Shown here: in pieces, positions 34,396 to 43,983 of the stretch
Layout: each line of letters starts with the position of its first letter
Numbering within the stretch: the first letter of the stretch is position 1
The notes under the pieces: model-generated
The model's input: only the letters and a program-made list of their open reading frames with translations
Told to the model about the DNA's origin: nothing
Databases searched by the model: none
Position numbers and translations under genes: made by a program
Source: Thermoguttaceae bacterium
Lineage (GTDB): Bacteria; Planctomycetota; Planctomycetia; Pirellulales; Thermoguttaceae
Direction: 5' to 3'
DNA length: 64,000 nt
Assembly: GCA_017937485.1 (NCBI GenBank)
Contig: JAGBDN010000001.1
Coordinates: 62,001 to 126,000 of the forward strand

Positions 34396-36348
34396 TTACT
34401 CGGCGACGCGCCAGTCTTGCAGGCGCAGCTCGACTTGCCCGAAATAATCGTTGAAAACGACTTGGTAAGCGACGTCGAATTTGACGTTCGGGTCGGCTTC
34501 GACGAGCGCGTTCATTTCGTCAACCCAATCGCCGCAACCGAACGCGACGGCGCGCCGCTCGTCGTGAAATTGTCGGAAACGACCGGAAAAGGTGCGCCCG
34601 ATCGGCTGTTCTCCGGGAGGCGCGCCCGGTTTCGGCTTCCCGCCGCCGACGCGTCGCGCTTGTCCGACGAGCGAAACGCCGTAAGCGGCGAAAATCGGAC
34701 GCGGGTTGTCCGCGCCGAACGGCGACATTTTGTCGAGGTCGGAAACCGCTTGGAAGTTCAGCGCCGAGAACGGGAACTCGCCGTCGAGGTAAAGTTTCGG
34801 AACGCGCTCTTGCGGCGAAAAATGATTTTCGACGTAATCGCAAAACGCGGCGCGAAAGGCCGGAATGTTCGCCTCTTTGATTCCGAGTCCGGCGGCGGCC
34901 GCGTGTCCGCCGAAGCGTTCGAGATGCTCCGAACAAGCGTCGAACGCGTCGTAAAGGTTGAAATTCGAGTCCGGGACGCCGCGAGCGGAACCGGCGCTCG
35001 GGTCGGCGTTGCGCAACGCGATCATCACCGTCGGACGATAAAAACGCTCGGCTAAGCGACCGGCGACGACGCCGACGACGCCGGGGTGCCAATCGCGGCT
35101 CGCCAAGACGAACGCCGGAGCGTCCGCGAAGTCTTCCTCGATCATTTTGAGCGCGTCGGTCATTATCTTGCGCTCCAACTTTTGGCGCGTCGCGTTCAGG
35201 TTGTTGACGAACGGCGCGAGTTCGCGGGCGCGTTCCGGACGGTCGGTAACGAGCAGTTCGACGCCGAGTCCGGCTAACCCCATTTGCCCGGCGACCGCGA
35301 GTCGGCAAGGATTTTCGAGGAGCGATTTCGCGATTTGCCAGTTGCGTTCGTCCTCTTCGTCTTTCGGCGAACGCTCGTGCAAGACTTCGCGACCGGCGGC
35401 GTTGAGGCGCGGAGCGATCGAGAAACCGACGTCTTCGCTCGTCAGCTTTTTATTCGGATTGATTCCGGCGACTTCGATCAAATATTTCAGCCCGAGCGGC
35501 ATATCGCTAATGAAACTGCGCGCCAACGCAAAACGAACGATCGTTCGGTTTTCGTCTTGGAGCGGAACGACGTCGGCGATGGTGCCGAGCGCGGCCAACC
35601 CGACGGCTCGAACGAGGAAATCGCGCATCGCCGGCGACGTGTTTTCGCCGCCCGTCATTTCCTTGCCGAGACCCCAAGCCAACTTCAAGGCGACCGCGGC
35701 GCCGCAAAGTTCCGGGCAAGGGTAAGGAGGAACCCCGTCGATTTCCAAGCGCGGGTGCGCGATCGCGGCGGCGTTCGGCAAAATTTGCTTTCCGGTTTCC
35801 GGGTCGACGATCGGCGTGTGGTGGTCGGTAACGATCAGTTCGAGCCCGATTTCGCGAGCGTATTCCGCTTCTTTCAGGCTGGTGATTCCGCAGTCGACCG
35901 TAACGACGACGTCGGCGTTTTCGTCTTCGCGGAGCCGTTTGAGCGTCGCGCTGTTGAGACCGTATCCCTCTTCGAGGCGGTTCGGAACGTAATAGCCGAC
36001 CTTGCCGCCGACCGTTTGAATCGCTTGGAGCAGAATCGCGGTCGCCGTCATTCCGTCGACGTCGTAGTCGCCGTAAACGACGATTTTCTTCCCTTCGCGG
36101 ACGGCGGCGGCCAAAACGCGAGCGGCCTCGGCGCAACCGGGGAGGCGTTCCGGCGGATAAAGCCCGCGCGAAAGATTAGGCGGAGCCAAGAAAAGGATAA
36201 TCTTTTCCGGGTCGGTCGTCTTGCGAGCGACGAGCGCTTGCGCGACGAGCGGCGAAACGCCGGTTTGCTTCGCGAGTCGGGCGACGACGTCGGGATCGTA
36301 AGGGCGGGTAATCCAAGTCTTGGTTTCTTTTGCTTTGAGCGCGCGCAT
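34396..36348 (-). CDS. recJ: Single-stranded-DNA-specific exonuclease RecJ
   Basis: The protein has 650 residues. DHH-family motifs: I GDYDVDGMTATAI (93-105), II VTVDCGITS (about 149-157), III TDHHTP (174-179), and IV, an HPRL-type segment. The DHHA1 part has GGHAAAAGLGI with its Gly/His-rich loop, and an OB-fold end follows. RecJ degrades single-stranded DNA 5' to 3' in recombinational and mismatch repair. The start is ATG 36346-36348, with no clear Shine-Dalgarno (CCACCT precedes it). The C-terminal part is 50-80 residues longer than in E. coli RecJ. The 719-bp gap 36349..37067 separates it from divergent glgA. Confidence 0.95.
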   Translation of the reverse strand: MRALKAKETKTWITRPYDPDVVARLAKQTGVSPLVAQALVARKTTDPEKIILFLAPPNLSRGLYPPERLPGCAEAARVLAAAVREGKKIVVYGDYDVDGMTATAILLQAIQTVGGKVGYYVPNRLEEGYGLNSATLKRLREDENADVVVTVDCGITSLKEAEYAREIGLELIVTDHHTPIVDPETGKQILPNAAAIAHPRLEIDGVPPYPCPELCGAAVALKLAWGLGKEMTGGENTSPAMRDFLVRAVGLAALGTIADVVPLQDENRTIVRFALARSFISDMPLGLKYLIEVAGINPNKKLTSEDVGFSIAPRLNAAGREVLHERSPKDEEDERNWQIAKSLLENPCRLAVAGQMGLAGLGVELLVTDRPERARELAPFVNNLNATRQKLERKIMTDALKMIEEDFADAPAFVLASRDWHPGVVGVVAGRLAERFYRPTVMIALRNADPSAGSARGVPDSNFNLYDAFDACSEHLERFGGHAAAAGLGIKEANIPAFRAAFCDYVENHFSPQERVPKLYLDGEFPFSALNFQAVSDLDKMSPFGADNPRPIFAAYGVSLVGQARRVGGGKPKPGAPPGEQPIGRTFSGRFRQFHDERRAVAFGCGDWVDEMNALVEADPNVKFDVAYQVVFNDYFGQVELRLQDWRVAE

Positions 36349-36820
36349 AGGTGGATCGGGAGCCGACGTTCAAAAGCGTCGTCGAACGCGGAAAAACGGG
36401 CGACCGGTAAAATAAACGGTGAAAACGGGAACAAATAAAACGAGCGGAGTAAACGGAAACGGAAAACAAAGTAAAATCAAACGGAAAACCGAGGACGGAA
36501 ACGACGCGACCGCGGTCGAAAAGTCGACGGCCACCGGCGTTATTTTAAGCCGGAAAGGGGGAGCGCGTCAAGGGGGCGCGGGGGCGCGAAATCGAACTTT
36601 CCGTTTTTTTCTCGATCCTCGGCAAACTAACCGAGACGTTCGCGAGAGACGCGGACGTTCGAAAACGGTTGAGCGCTTGCGTTTGAGCCGACGGCGGCGG
36701 CGCGGCGGTCGGCGAGGCGTTTTTTCGAACGAAAATTTTCTCGTCGTAAAAAAGTTCGCCTGAAAAAATATGAATTTTGGTCGCTCGACCGAACGCGCAA
36801 CTATGCAATTCGTTAATTTA

Positions 36821-36829
36821 TGGTATAAA
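36821..36829 (+). promoter_or_regulatory. Extended -10 element upstream of glgA
   Basis: TGGTATAAA at 36821-36829 fits a TGn-TATAAT extended -10 without a good -35. It is 239 bp before the glgA ATG. The rest of the 719-bp gap 36349..37067 is AT-rich near its ends and G-rich in the middle (36550-36590); I could not place the recJ promoter. Confidence 0.45.
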
Positions 36830-37067
36830 AGTAGAGCGGCGCGTCGGCGATTTGGTCGATTTCCCGCTTTTACTACTTTTGCTATTTTCCCCAAACGTTC
36901 GACAGTTCCTATTCTACGCGCCGGCGGGACGGCGTCCGATTGGGGCGGCGCGTCCGCGACGGCGTCGCGAACCTTCGCTTGACGTTTGACGATTATCGAT
37001 TTTTGAAAATTTTTTCGGACGCGGAAATTTTTTAACGTTCGCCGCGTTCGCGACGGAAGGAGAAACG

Positions 37068-38621
37068 ATGCATATCTTATTTGCGACCAGCGAAGCGGCG
37101 CCGTTTTCCAAAACAGGCGGATTGGCGGACGTGTGCGGCGCGTTGCCGAAAGCGCTTTCTCAACTCGGTCATAAAGCGACGATCGTTACGCCGCTCTATA
37201 AATGCGTTCGCGAATATTTCGAACGTTCCGGCGAACGTTTGACTCCTCTTCGCGGCGTCGCGCTCGACGTTCGCGTCGGCGCCGTCGTCAAGGGCGCGGG
37301 CGTTCGCTGCGCGAAACTCGCCGGCTCCGACGTCGACGTTTACTTTATCGAACACGACGATTATTTTTACCGCGACGGCCTTTACAATTATCAAGGCGTC
37401 GACTACGGCGACAACTGCGAGCGTTACTCCTTTTTCTGCCGCGCGGTTTTAGAACTGATCGCCGCGCTCGAACTCGACGTCGACGTTTTGCACGCGAACG
37501 ACTGGCAAACGGGCTTGCTTCCGGTCTTTTTGGAAGCGGCGTACAAATCGCGTTCCCGTTTTGCGAGCGAACCGGCGTCGTATTTCGGCGTTCGTCCGCG
37601 CTTGGCCGACCCGGAACTCCCGCCGAACCGCTTCGATAAGATCAAATCCGTTTTAACGCTCCACAATATGCGGCACCAAGGACGTTTTTGGCGCGGCGCG
37701 ATGGAGCTGACCGGGCTCGACTGGAGCTACTTTTCCTACGATAAAATGGAGTTCTACGGTCAGTTGAACCTCCTGAAATCCGGGATCGTTTTCAGCGACG
37801 CGATCACGACCGTCAGTCCGTCTTACGCGCAAGAAATTCAAACGGAAGCGTTCGGCGAAAAATTGCAAGGCGTTCTCCAAAACCGCGCCGCCGACCTGAC
37901 CGGTATTTTGAACGGCGTCGACGTCGACGATTGGAACCCGGCGACCGACCGCTTCATCGCCGCGAATTACGACGTCGACACGGTTCTCGAGAACAAACCG
38001 AAGTGCAAGGCCGCGTTGCAAGAGCAACTCGGGCTTCCGGTCGAAGCGCGAACGCCTCTTTTCGGCGTCGTCAGTCGTTTCGACGAACAAAAGGGGCTCG
38101 ACCTGATCGCCGATTTGGCGGGCGAATTTATCGAAAAGGAAAACGCGCAGTTCGCGATTCTCGGTTCCGGCGACCGCGCCCTTACCGATCGATTTATGGC
38201 GTTGGCGGCTCGTTATCCGCGCAACTTCGCCGTTCGCGCGACGTTCTCCGTCGAACTTTCGCACCAAATCGAAGCGGGCGCCGACGTCTTCTTGATGCCG
38301 AGCCGTTACGAACCGTGCGGCCTCAACCAAATGTACTCGCTCCGATACGGAACGTTGCCGCTCGTTCGCGACGTCGGGGGCCTCCGCGACTCCGTCGTCA
38401 ACGCCTCGGACGAAAACATCGACGCGGGAATCGCCGACGGTTTCATCTTCTATTGGGGAACCGCCGACGATATGGCGAAGGCGATGCATTGGGCGCTTCA
38501 TTGTTACCGCCGTCGTCCGAACGATTGGGCGAAGATGATGAAAACGGCGATGTCGCTTGACCTCTCTTGGGAGCAAAGCGCGCGCAAATACGCCGAACTT
38601 TACGAGAAACTGATCGGTTAA
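37068..38621 (+). CDS. glgA: Glycogen synthase (ADP-glucose), GT5 family
   Basis: The protein has 517 residues, close to the usual 480-530. MHILFATSEAAPFSKTGGLADV has the KTGGL ADP-glucose loop at 15-19. The C-terminal half has VSRFDEQKGLDLI and the GT-B nucleotide-sugar segment EAGADVFLMPSRYEPCGLNQMYSLRYG, with the catalytic Glu. The enzyme extends alpha-1,4-glucan from ADP-glucose in the cytoplasm. GAAGGAG lies 8 bases before the ATG. No other glycogen gene (glgB, glgC) is in the window; the following gene on the strand is unrelated. Confidence 0.96.
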   Translation: MHILFATSEAAPFSKTGGLADVCGALPKALSQLGHKATIVTPLYKCVREYFERSGERLTPLRGVALDVRVGAVVKGAGVRCAKLAGSDVDVYFIEHDDYFYRDGLYNYQGVDYGDNCERYSFFCRAVLELIAALELDVDVLHANDWQTGLLPVFLEAAYKSRSRFASEPASYFGVRPRLADPELPPNRFDKIKSVLTLHNMRHQGRFWRGAMELTGLDWSYFSYDKMEFYGQLNLLKSGIVFSDAITTVSPSYAQEIQTEAFGEKLQGVLQNRAADLTGILNGVDVDDWNPATDRFIAANYDVDTVLENKPKCKAALQEQLGLPVEARTPLFGVVSRFDEQKGLDLIADLAGEFIEKENAQFAILGSGDRALTDRFMALAARYPRNFAVRATFSVELSHQIEAGADVFLMPSRYEPCGLNQMYSLRYGTLPLVRDVGGLRDSVVNASDENIDAGIADGFIFYWGTADDMAKAMHWALHCYRRRPNDWAKMMKTAMSLDLSWEQSARKYAELYEKLIG

Positions 38622-38710
38622 ACGCCGTTGGCGCCGAACTCGCGCCGCCGCCGAACGACGTTCGTTTGCGCGGCGGCGAACGGATTGTCTCCCGAACAAC
38701 GTAAAATTTT

Positions 38711-39925
38711 ATGCCGGATTTTAAATACAAAGCGAAAAATAGCGCCGGAAAAGACGTCGTCGGACGAATGACGGCGAACACCAAAAAAGACGTTCTCGAC
38801 CGCTTGGCGGCGCAACGGCTCTTCCCGATTTCGGTCGAGGACGCGCATAAAAACGACGTCGACGTGTCGAAGTGGTTCGCTCGCAAGCCGCCCGCGACCG
38901 CGATCGCCGCGTTTTTGACGCAGTTGAGCGAATTACTCGAAAACGGCGTTCCCGTCTTAACCGCTTTTAGCGCGCTCGGCAAACAGACGCCGCACCCGCG
39001 CCTTCGCGAAGTCGTCGCCGACATCGGCGAACAGGTCGCGGACGGACAAAGCGTCGACGCGGCGTTCGCGTCGCACTCGAAAGTCTTCGACGACTTGACG
39101 ATTAGCGTTATTCGCGCCGGTTCGGAAGGGGCGTTTTTGGAAGACGCGCTGAAACGAACGTCGAAGTTTATGGAAGACCAAGCGGAAATTCGTTCGAAAA
39201 TCACCGGCGCGATGATTTACCCGACCGTTTTGCTAACCGTCGGCGTTTTAATCGTTTCGGTGTTGTTGATCGCGTTTGTTCCGAAGTTCGAGCCGATGTT
39301 CCAGTCGTTGGTCGACAGCGGGAAAGACCTGCCGATCGCGACCGTTTGGCTCTTGGCGTTCCGTGATTTTTGCGGAAAATACGGTCTTTACGCGCTTGGG
39401 ACGATGTTCGTCGCTTTCGTCTTTTTGCGGATTCAGATGAAGACGAAGGCCGGGCGCCGCGCGATGGATCGTTGGAAGTTGAGACTGCCGGTCTTGGGGC
39501 CGGTCGCGCAGGGCGCTTGCGTTTCGAAACTTTGCCGCGTCTTGGGAACGCTCCTGCAAAACGGCGTTCCGATTCTGCGCGCGCTTGAAATTAGTTCGCG
39601 CTCGACCGGGAACGCGCTGATGCAACACGCGGTCGAAAAGGCGGTCGATTGCGTTTCGGCGGGGGAACCGTTGTCGAAACCGTTGGCCGACAGCGGTTTG
39701 ATTCCGCCGCAAGCGATGACGATGATTTCGATCGCGGAAGAGTCGAACACGTTGGAAAAGGTGTTGCTCAACCTTTCGGAGTCGCTCGAACGCGACCTTG
39801 CGAAAAAAATCGACGTGATGGTGCGCCTTTTGGAACCGATGATGCTCCTAATCCTCGCGGGCGCGGTCTTTTACATTATTATCGCGTTGCTTTTGCCGAT
39901 CTTCCAGATGACGGAGTCGGTTTGA
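38711..39925 (+). CDS. Type II secretion / type IV pilus inner-membrane protein (GspF/PilC)
   Basis: The protein has 404 residues, the normal length. It starts MPDFKYKAKNSAGKDVVGRM and has two T2SSF domains: the first about 65-190 (FLTQLSELLENGVPVLTAFSALG), the second about 268-390 (LCRVLGTLLQNGVPILRALEIS). Three membrane helices are at about 170-200, 220-245 and 375-398. It forms the inner-membrane platform that works with the assembly ATPase. No GspE/PilB, pilin or secretin is adjacent, so it is an orphan gene in this region. It is 89 bp after glgA with no clear ribosome-binding site, and is followed by a terminator. Confidence 0.93.
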   Translation: MPDFKYKAKNSAGKDVVGRMTANTKKDVLDRLAAQRLFPISVEDAHKNDVDVSKWFARKPPATAIAAFLTQLSELLENGVPVLTAFSALGKQTPHPRLREVVADIGEQVADGQSVDAAFASHSKVFDDLTISVIRAGSEGAFLEDALKRTSKFMEDQAEIRSKITGAMIYPTVLLTVGVLIVSVLLIAFVPKFEPMFQSLVDSGKDLPIATVWLLAFRDFCGKYGLYALGTMFVAFVFLRIQMKTKAGRRAMDRWKLRLPVLGPVAQGACVSKLCRVLGTLLQNGVPILRALEISSRSTGNALMQHAVEKAVDCVSAGEPLSKPLADSGLIPPQAMTMISIAEESNTLEKVLLNLSESLERDLAKKIDVMVRLLEPMMLLILAGAVFYIIIALLLPIFQMTESV

Positions 39926-39961
39926 CGGCGCGGCGCCGCTCGACGCGGCGTTAGGAAACGC

Positions 39962-39993
39962 AAACGTCGCCTCTTTAACCGGGGGCGGCGTTT
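39962..39993 (+). terminator. Terminator after the GspF-like gene
   Basis: Stem AAACGTCGCC 39962-39971 with GGCGGCGTTT 39984-39993 (one G-T pair), followed by CTTCCTTTTC, 36 bp after the stop. Confidence 0.6.
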
Positions 39994-40053
39994 CTTCCTT
40001 TTCGAACGAACGGAATTTTTCGACGCGAACGAAGCGAAAAAGCGAAAGAACGG

Positions 40054-40953
40054 ATGCGAAACAGCGAATCTTATTTAGACCCGAAGGTCGCGCGGACGAT
40101 CAAGCGGCTCGACTTGAAAGCGCAGTTCATCGTCAAGGGCTTTATGCACGGTTTGCACGCGAGCCCGTTGCAAGGCTTTTCGGTCGAGTTCAGCGAACAC
40201 CGCAAATACGAGCGCGGCGACGACCCAAAAGACATTGACTGGCGGCTTTTCGCCCGCACCGATAAATATTACGTCCGAAAATACGAAGCCGAAACGAATA
40301 TGACCGGTTGGCTCGTCGTCGACGCGAGCGCGTCGATGGGGCGGGCGGTAGGCTCCGGGGAAACGTCGAAGTTTGAATACGCGATTTCGTTGGCCGCGGC
40401 GCTCTGTTACCTAATGATCGGGCGGCAAGACCCGGTCGGCTTGGTCGCGTTCGACGAGAAAATCCGACGTTCGCTCCCGCCGAAGTCGAAACGGTCGCAC
40501 TTCGCGTCGATTTTGTCGACGCTCGCGAACCTCGAACCGAGCGGAACGACCGACGTCGCGGCGGCGCTGACGCAGTTGGCCGGAATGCTCAAGCGCGCTT
40601 CGTTGACGATGATTTTTTCCGACCTCCTCGGCGACCCGGAGGAAACGTTGCGCGCGATTTACCGCCTGCGACACGCCGGGCACGACGTTATTCTCTTTCA
40701 CATTCTCGACGAAGCGGAGGTCAAATTCCCGTTTCGCGGCGACGTCGAACTCGAAGACCCGGAGACCGGCGAGCGGATCGTCGTCGACGCGGACTCGATT
40801 CGCGGCGATTACGAAGCGGCTCTATCCGAATTTCGCGAGCGTTTCCGGCGCGAAGCGTCGAACGCGAAGTTCGATTTTGTCGAACTCGACACGTCGGTTC
40901 CGTTCGACAAAGCGTTGCTCGAATACTTGACGGCGCGCGCTCAACGCCGTTAA
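40054..40953 (+). CDS. DUF58 domain protein
   Basis: The protein has 299 residues. FSVEFSEHRKYERGDDPKDIDWRLFARTDKYYVRKYE (about 50-85) is the DUF58 hallmark. A von Willebrand A-like fold follows, with the metal-site start DASASMG (about 95) and an FSDLLGDPEETL segment. DUF58 proteins are usually made with a MoxR-type AAA ATPase and act in assembly or activation of other proteins; no moxR is adjacent. The stop TAA overlaps the stop of the convergent PSP1 gene by three bases, so the two transcripts overlap at their 3' ends. Confidence 0.9.
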   Translation: MRNSESYLDPKVARTIKRLDLKAQFIVKGFMHGLHASPLQGFSVEFSEHRKYERGDDPKDIDWRLFARTDKYYVRKYEAETNMTGWLVVDASASMGRAVGSGETSKFEYAISLAAALCYLMIGRQDPVGLVAFDEKIRRSLPPKSKRSHFASILSTLANLEPSGTTDVAAALTQLAGMLKRASLTMIFSDLLGDPEETLRAIYRLRHAGHDVILFHILDEAEVKFPFRGDVELEDPETGERIVVDADSIRGDYEAALSEFRERFRREASNAKFDFVELDTSVPFDKALLEYLTARAQRR

Positions 40954-41909
40954 TTGGAGGCGTCGTCGGGCGCTTTCGGCGTTTCTTTCGCGGCGTTTTC
41001 GTCGTCGCGAGGTTGGAAACGGCGTTTGGAACGGCGGTCGTTGGAACCGCGTTCGGCGTTTTCGCCGTCGTTTTCGGAGTGATCGCGACGCGGCGACCGT
41101 CGTCGTCGGTCGAGTTCGTCGACGGCGAACGATTGCCGGCCTCCGTCTTCCAACTCGACGACGACCCGTTGCGCAAAGAGTTCGAGCGCGACGACTTTTC
41201 CCCGTCCGGCGGGCGTTCCGACCGTTTCGTTGATTGCGGGCGACGCGCTTTGCAGTTCGTTGTAAAAGTCGTATTCGTAACGGAGACAACACTTTAAGCG
41301 TCCGCAACGACCGGAGACTTTCGTCGGGTCGAGCGTCGCTTTTTGCAGTTTCGCCATCTTCATCGAGACCGGCGGCATCGCGACTAAATACGTGTTGCAA
41401 CAAACTTCGCGCCCGCAGTCGCCGACGTCGGCGAGAAGTTTCGTTTCGTCGCGAACGCCGATTTGCTTCATTTCAATGCGCGTTTGGAACTCGGCGGCCA
41501 ACGCGCGGACGAGTTCGCGAAAGTCGACGCGGCCGTCGGCGACGTAATAAACGACGACGCGTTCGCCGCCGAAAACGCGCTCGACGCGAACGAGCGTCAT
41601 TTCGATTTTCATTCGGCGAATGATTTTCAAACAGCGTTCGAATTCGTCTTTTTCGTTGGCTTTAATCTTTTGCAGTTCGTATTCGTCCGACTCGTCGGCG
41701 CGGCGAACGAACGTCGTCGGCGACGTCAGATTCGGGATTTGCGCGATTTTTTCGTCGTTCGTTTCGCAAAGAATCGTCGCGGCTTCCAAACCGCGAGCCG
41801 TCCGAACGATCGCCTTAACGCCGTGAAAGAATCCGCGCGCCGTTTCGGCGTCGCACTCGACGACTCCAAGCGACCGCATCGCGCCGTATCGAACGACAAA
41901 TTTTTTCAT
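40950..41909 (-). CDS. PSP1 / RicT-like protein
   Basis: The protein has 319 residues. MKKFVVRYGAMRSLGVVEC starts the PSP1 domain; the C-terminal half has the family signature ADVGDCGREVCCNTYLV and SGRCGRLKCCLRYEYDFY with its conserved cysteines. In Bacillus, RicT (YaaT) works with RicA and RicF, a [4Fe-4S] complex that affects RNA processing by RNase Y; the cysteines here suggest a similar metal or Fe-S role. The last 60 residues are charged (DRRRRSPRRDHSEND) and low complexity. The gene stands alone on its strand. Confidence 0.88.
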   Translation of the reverse strand: MKKFVVRYGAMRSLGVVECDAETARGFFHGVKAIVRTARGLEAATILCETNDEKIAQIPNLTSPTTFVRRADESDEYELQKIKANEKDEFERCLKIIRRMKIEMTLVRVERVFGGERVVVYYVADGRVDFRELVRALAAEFQTRIEMKQIGVRDETKLLADVGDCGREVCCNTYLVAMPPVSMKMAKLQKATLDPTKVSGRCGRLKCCLRYEYDFYNELQSASPAINETVGTPAGRGKVVALELFAQRVVVELEDGGRQSFAVDELDRRRRSPRRDHSENDGENAERGSNDRRSKRRFQPRDDENAAKETPKAPDDASN

Positions 41910-42081
41910 AAATTAAGTAAAATAGCAAAATAAGGTTAAATAAGGAACCGCGTCTCGACGACGTTCGGCGAACGCCGTCGGAGACGCGGACAGGCAAATT
42001 GTCGGTTCGCCGCGCCGCGCTCGCGATTCTTAACGAAACGACGAGCGCGGTCAAACGACGGCTAACGAAACGGACGAACGA

Positions 42082-43557
42082 TTAGAAAAGTTCGTCGATT
42101 TTGTCGTAACCGTTTTGATACGTCGGTTTGACGAGATCGGCGAGACCCGGCGTTTTGAGTTGGTCGAGGTTCGTGATCTTGAGGTTCTTGGCGTCCCATT
42201 CGATCTTTTCGCCCTTGACGCCGGCTTTCGGCGCGGCCCAAATCGCGAGGTTGCCGAGAAGAATCGTTTCGGTGAGCGGCCCGGCGTGATTCGCGAAGTT
42301 CGACCAGCAGATTTCCGGTTTCCCTTCCCAAATGGCGTTGAACCATTCGTATTTGTGGCGGGCGTCGTCGCCGCGACCTTGGTCGTCGATCGGCGCGATG
42401 ACGAAATCGGTATCCTCTTCCTTCAAGCGCGGAATTTCTTTGCCGCCCTTTTCGCGGAACGTTCCGTCGAGCCCGGCGCCCTTGGAGCCGATCACGAACG
42501 TGCTGTTGCCGCCGACGTTTTCGAAACCGTATTCGGCCATCTTCGCTTTGTCCGGCGTTTGTTCCGCGTCGTACCAGAAGAACTTGATCGGGCCGCGCCA
42601 GTCGTTGGCCGGGAATTCGAATTCGGTGGCGGAGCGAGCCGGGAAGGAGTCGAAGTCGTGCCCGGAGCTGGTCGCGACGACGCTGGTCGGGTTCGCGAGT
42701 TGAACGCCTTTGAAGATCATATTGACGTTGTGGCAAGCCATGTCGCCGAGCGCGCCGGTGCCGAAGTCCCACCAACCGCGCCATTGGAAGGCGTGGTAGA
42801 TGCCCGGCCAATATTCGCGTTTTTTCGCGACGCCGAGCCAAGCGTCCCAATCGAGATTCTTGAGCGCGTCGGCGATTTGCTTTTTCTTGTCGGCGATTTC
42901 GTCTTCGGCGAGTTCCGGATCGTCTTTCGTGATTTGCGCGGCGAATTTTTCCATCGTCATCGCGCGGTTCGGCCCTTGCGCCCAAATCGGACGGTTCGTC
43001 CAAACGTGGACTTCGGAAATGTCGCCGATAACGCCCGCGCGGTATTGAGCGGCGTTTTTACGGAGGCCGTCGTCGACGCTTCCTTGGTTCCCCATTTGCG
43101 CGCAGACGCCGGTTTTCTTGGCGAGTTCGGTGAGCCAACGCGCTTCGTAAATGGTGCGGGTCAACGGTTTTTGCGTGTAGACGTGTTTGCCCATCTTCAT
43201 CGCGGCGGCCGTTTGAATCGCGTGCATATGGTCCGGCGTGCCGATCGTAACGGCGTCGAACTTGTCGCCCATTTCGGCGTACATATCGCGATAGTCGACG
43301 TATTTTTTCGCGTCTTTGAATTCGTTGCCTTTGCCGTCGAGCGTGCGTTTGTCGACGTCGCAGATCGCGACGACTTTGCCGTAGTAACCGGCGTGGGTGA
43401 TGTCGCCGCCGCCCTTGCCGCCGACGCCGACGCCGGCGACCGCGACGCTTTGGAGTGCCGAGGCGCGCGCTTGTTTACGGAAGTTGCCGGCGCCGACCAA
43501 AAAACCGGCGCTCGCGACCGCGGAGGTCTTCAGAAAATCGCGACGATTCGCTTGCAT
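42082..43557 (-). CDS. Tat-exported Gfo/Idh/MocA family oxidoreductase
   Basis: The protein has 491 residues. A twin-arginine signal (NRRDFLKTSAVASAGFLVG, about 4-22) implies folded export with its cofactor. The Rossmann part has VAVAGVGVGGKGGGDIT (near the Gly-rich loop), ICDVDKR, and the EKPxxR-like segment YTQKPLTRTIYEARWLTELAKKTG, where the usual Lys is present in QKPL. The second domain has CHNVNMIFKG, typical of the planctomycete secreted subfamily. The substrate is probably a sugar or cyclitol derivative. AAAGGAGCG lies 5 bases before the ATG. A possible promoter is TTGATT (43681-43676), 17 bp, CAAAAT (43658-43653). Confidence 0.92.
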   Translation of the reverse strand: MQANRRDFLKTSAVASAGFLVGAGNFRKQARASALQSVAVAGVGVGGKGGGDITHAGYYGKVVAICDVDKRTLDGKGNEFKDAKKYVDYRDMYAEMGDKFDAVTIGTPDHMHAIQTAAAMKMGKHVYTQKPLTRTIYEARWLTELAKKTGVCAQMGNQGSVDDGLRKNAAQYRAGVIGDISEVHVWTNRPIWAQGPNRAMTMEKFAAQITKDDPELAEDEIADKKKQIADALKNLDWDAWLGVAKKREYWPGIYHAFQWRGWWDFGTGALGDMACHNVNMIFKGVQLANPTSVVATSSGHDFDSFPARSATEFEFPANDWRGPIKFFWYDAEQTPDKAKMAEYGFENVGGNSTFVIGSKGAGLDGTFREKGGKEIPRLKEEDTDFVIAPIDDQGRGDDARHKYEWFNAIWEGKPEICWSNFANHAGPLTETILLGNLAIWAAPKAGVKGEKIEWDAKNLKITNLDQLKTPGLADLVKPTYQNGYDKIDELF

Positions 43558-43814
43558 AATCGCTCCTTTATAATAATGCGAAAAAATCGGAGAAAGGAAA
43601 ACGGCGTCCGCCGAGCGCGAAAAACGCCGCGTCGCCGCTAATAATCGCTTTTATTTTGACGGATTTTCCGCGAAAAATCAAGCGCGCCGAGCCGTTTTGA
43701 GCGATTTTTTTCAATTTTTTTCGCTTTTGAGCGACTTTTCCCCCGCGTCGCCGCGAGGAAGCGTTAAGTTAGGCGTTTTGTAGAAGACGGGCGTTTTGGT
43801 TGGACGACGTAAAA

Positions 43815-43845
43815 AAACGACGCGATCCCGATAATCGCGTCGTTT
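43815..43845 (-). terminator. Terminator downstream of the 158-residue Pro-rich protein
   Basis: A 12-bp stem (AAACGACGCGAT 43815-43826, ATCGCGTCGTTT 43834-43845) is followed on the minus strand by TTTTTTTACG. It is 140 bp past the stop at 43984. The 426-bp gap 43558..43983 also holds the promoter region of the Tat-exported oxidoreductase and a doubtful 70-codon plus-strand frame (43800-44012). Confidence 0.75.
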
Positions 43846-43983
43846 CGGAAAACTCGTATCAATTTTATCGTTGCGCTTCGTTAATCTTCGATAAGCGACT
43901 CCTTGACGCGTTTGCGTCGGTTAAAGGGAACAAGCCGTTGTCCAAGGAAATTTTGGATGAAATCGGAAGGGCGACCGGAGCGT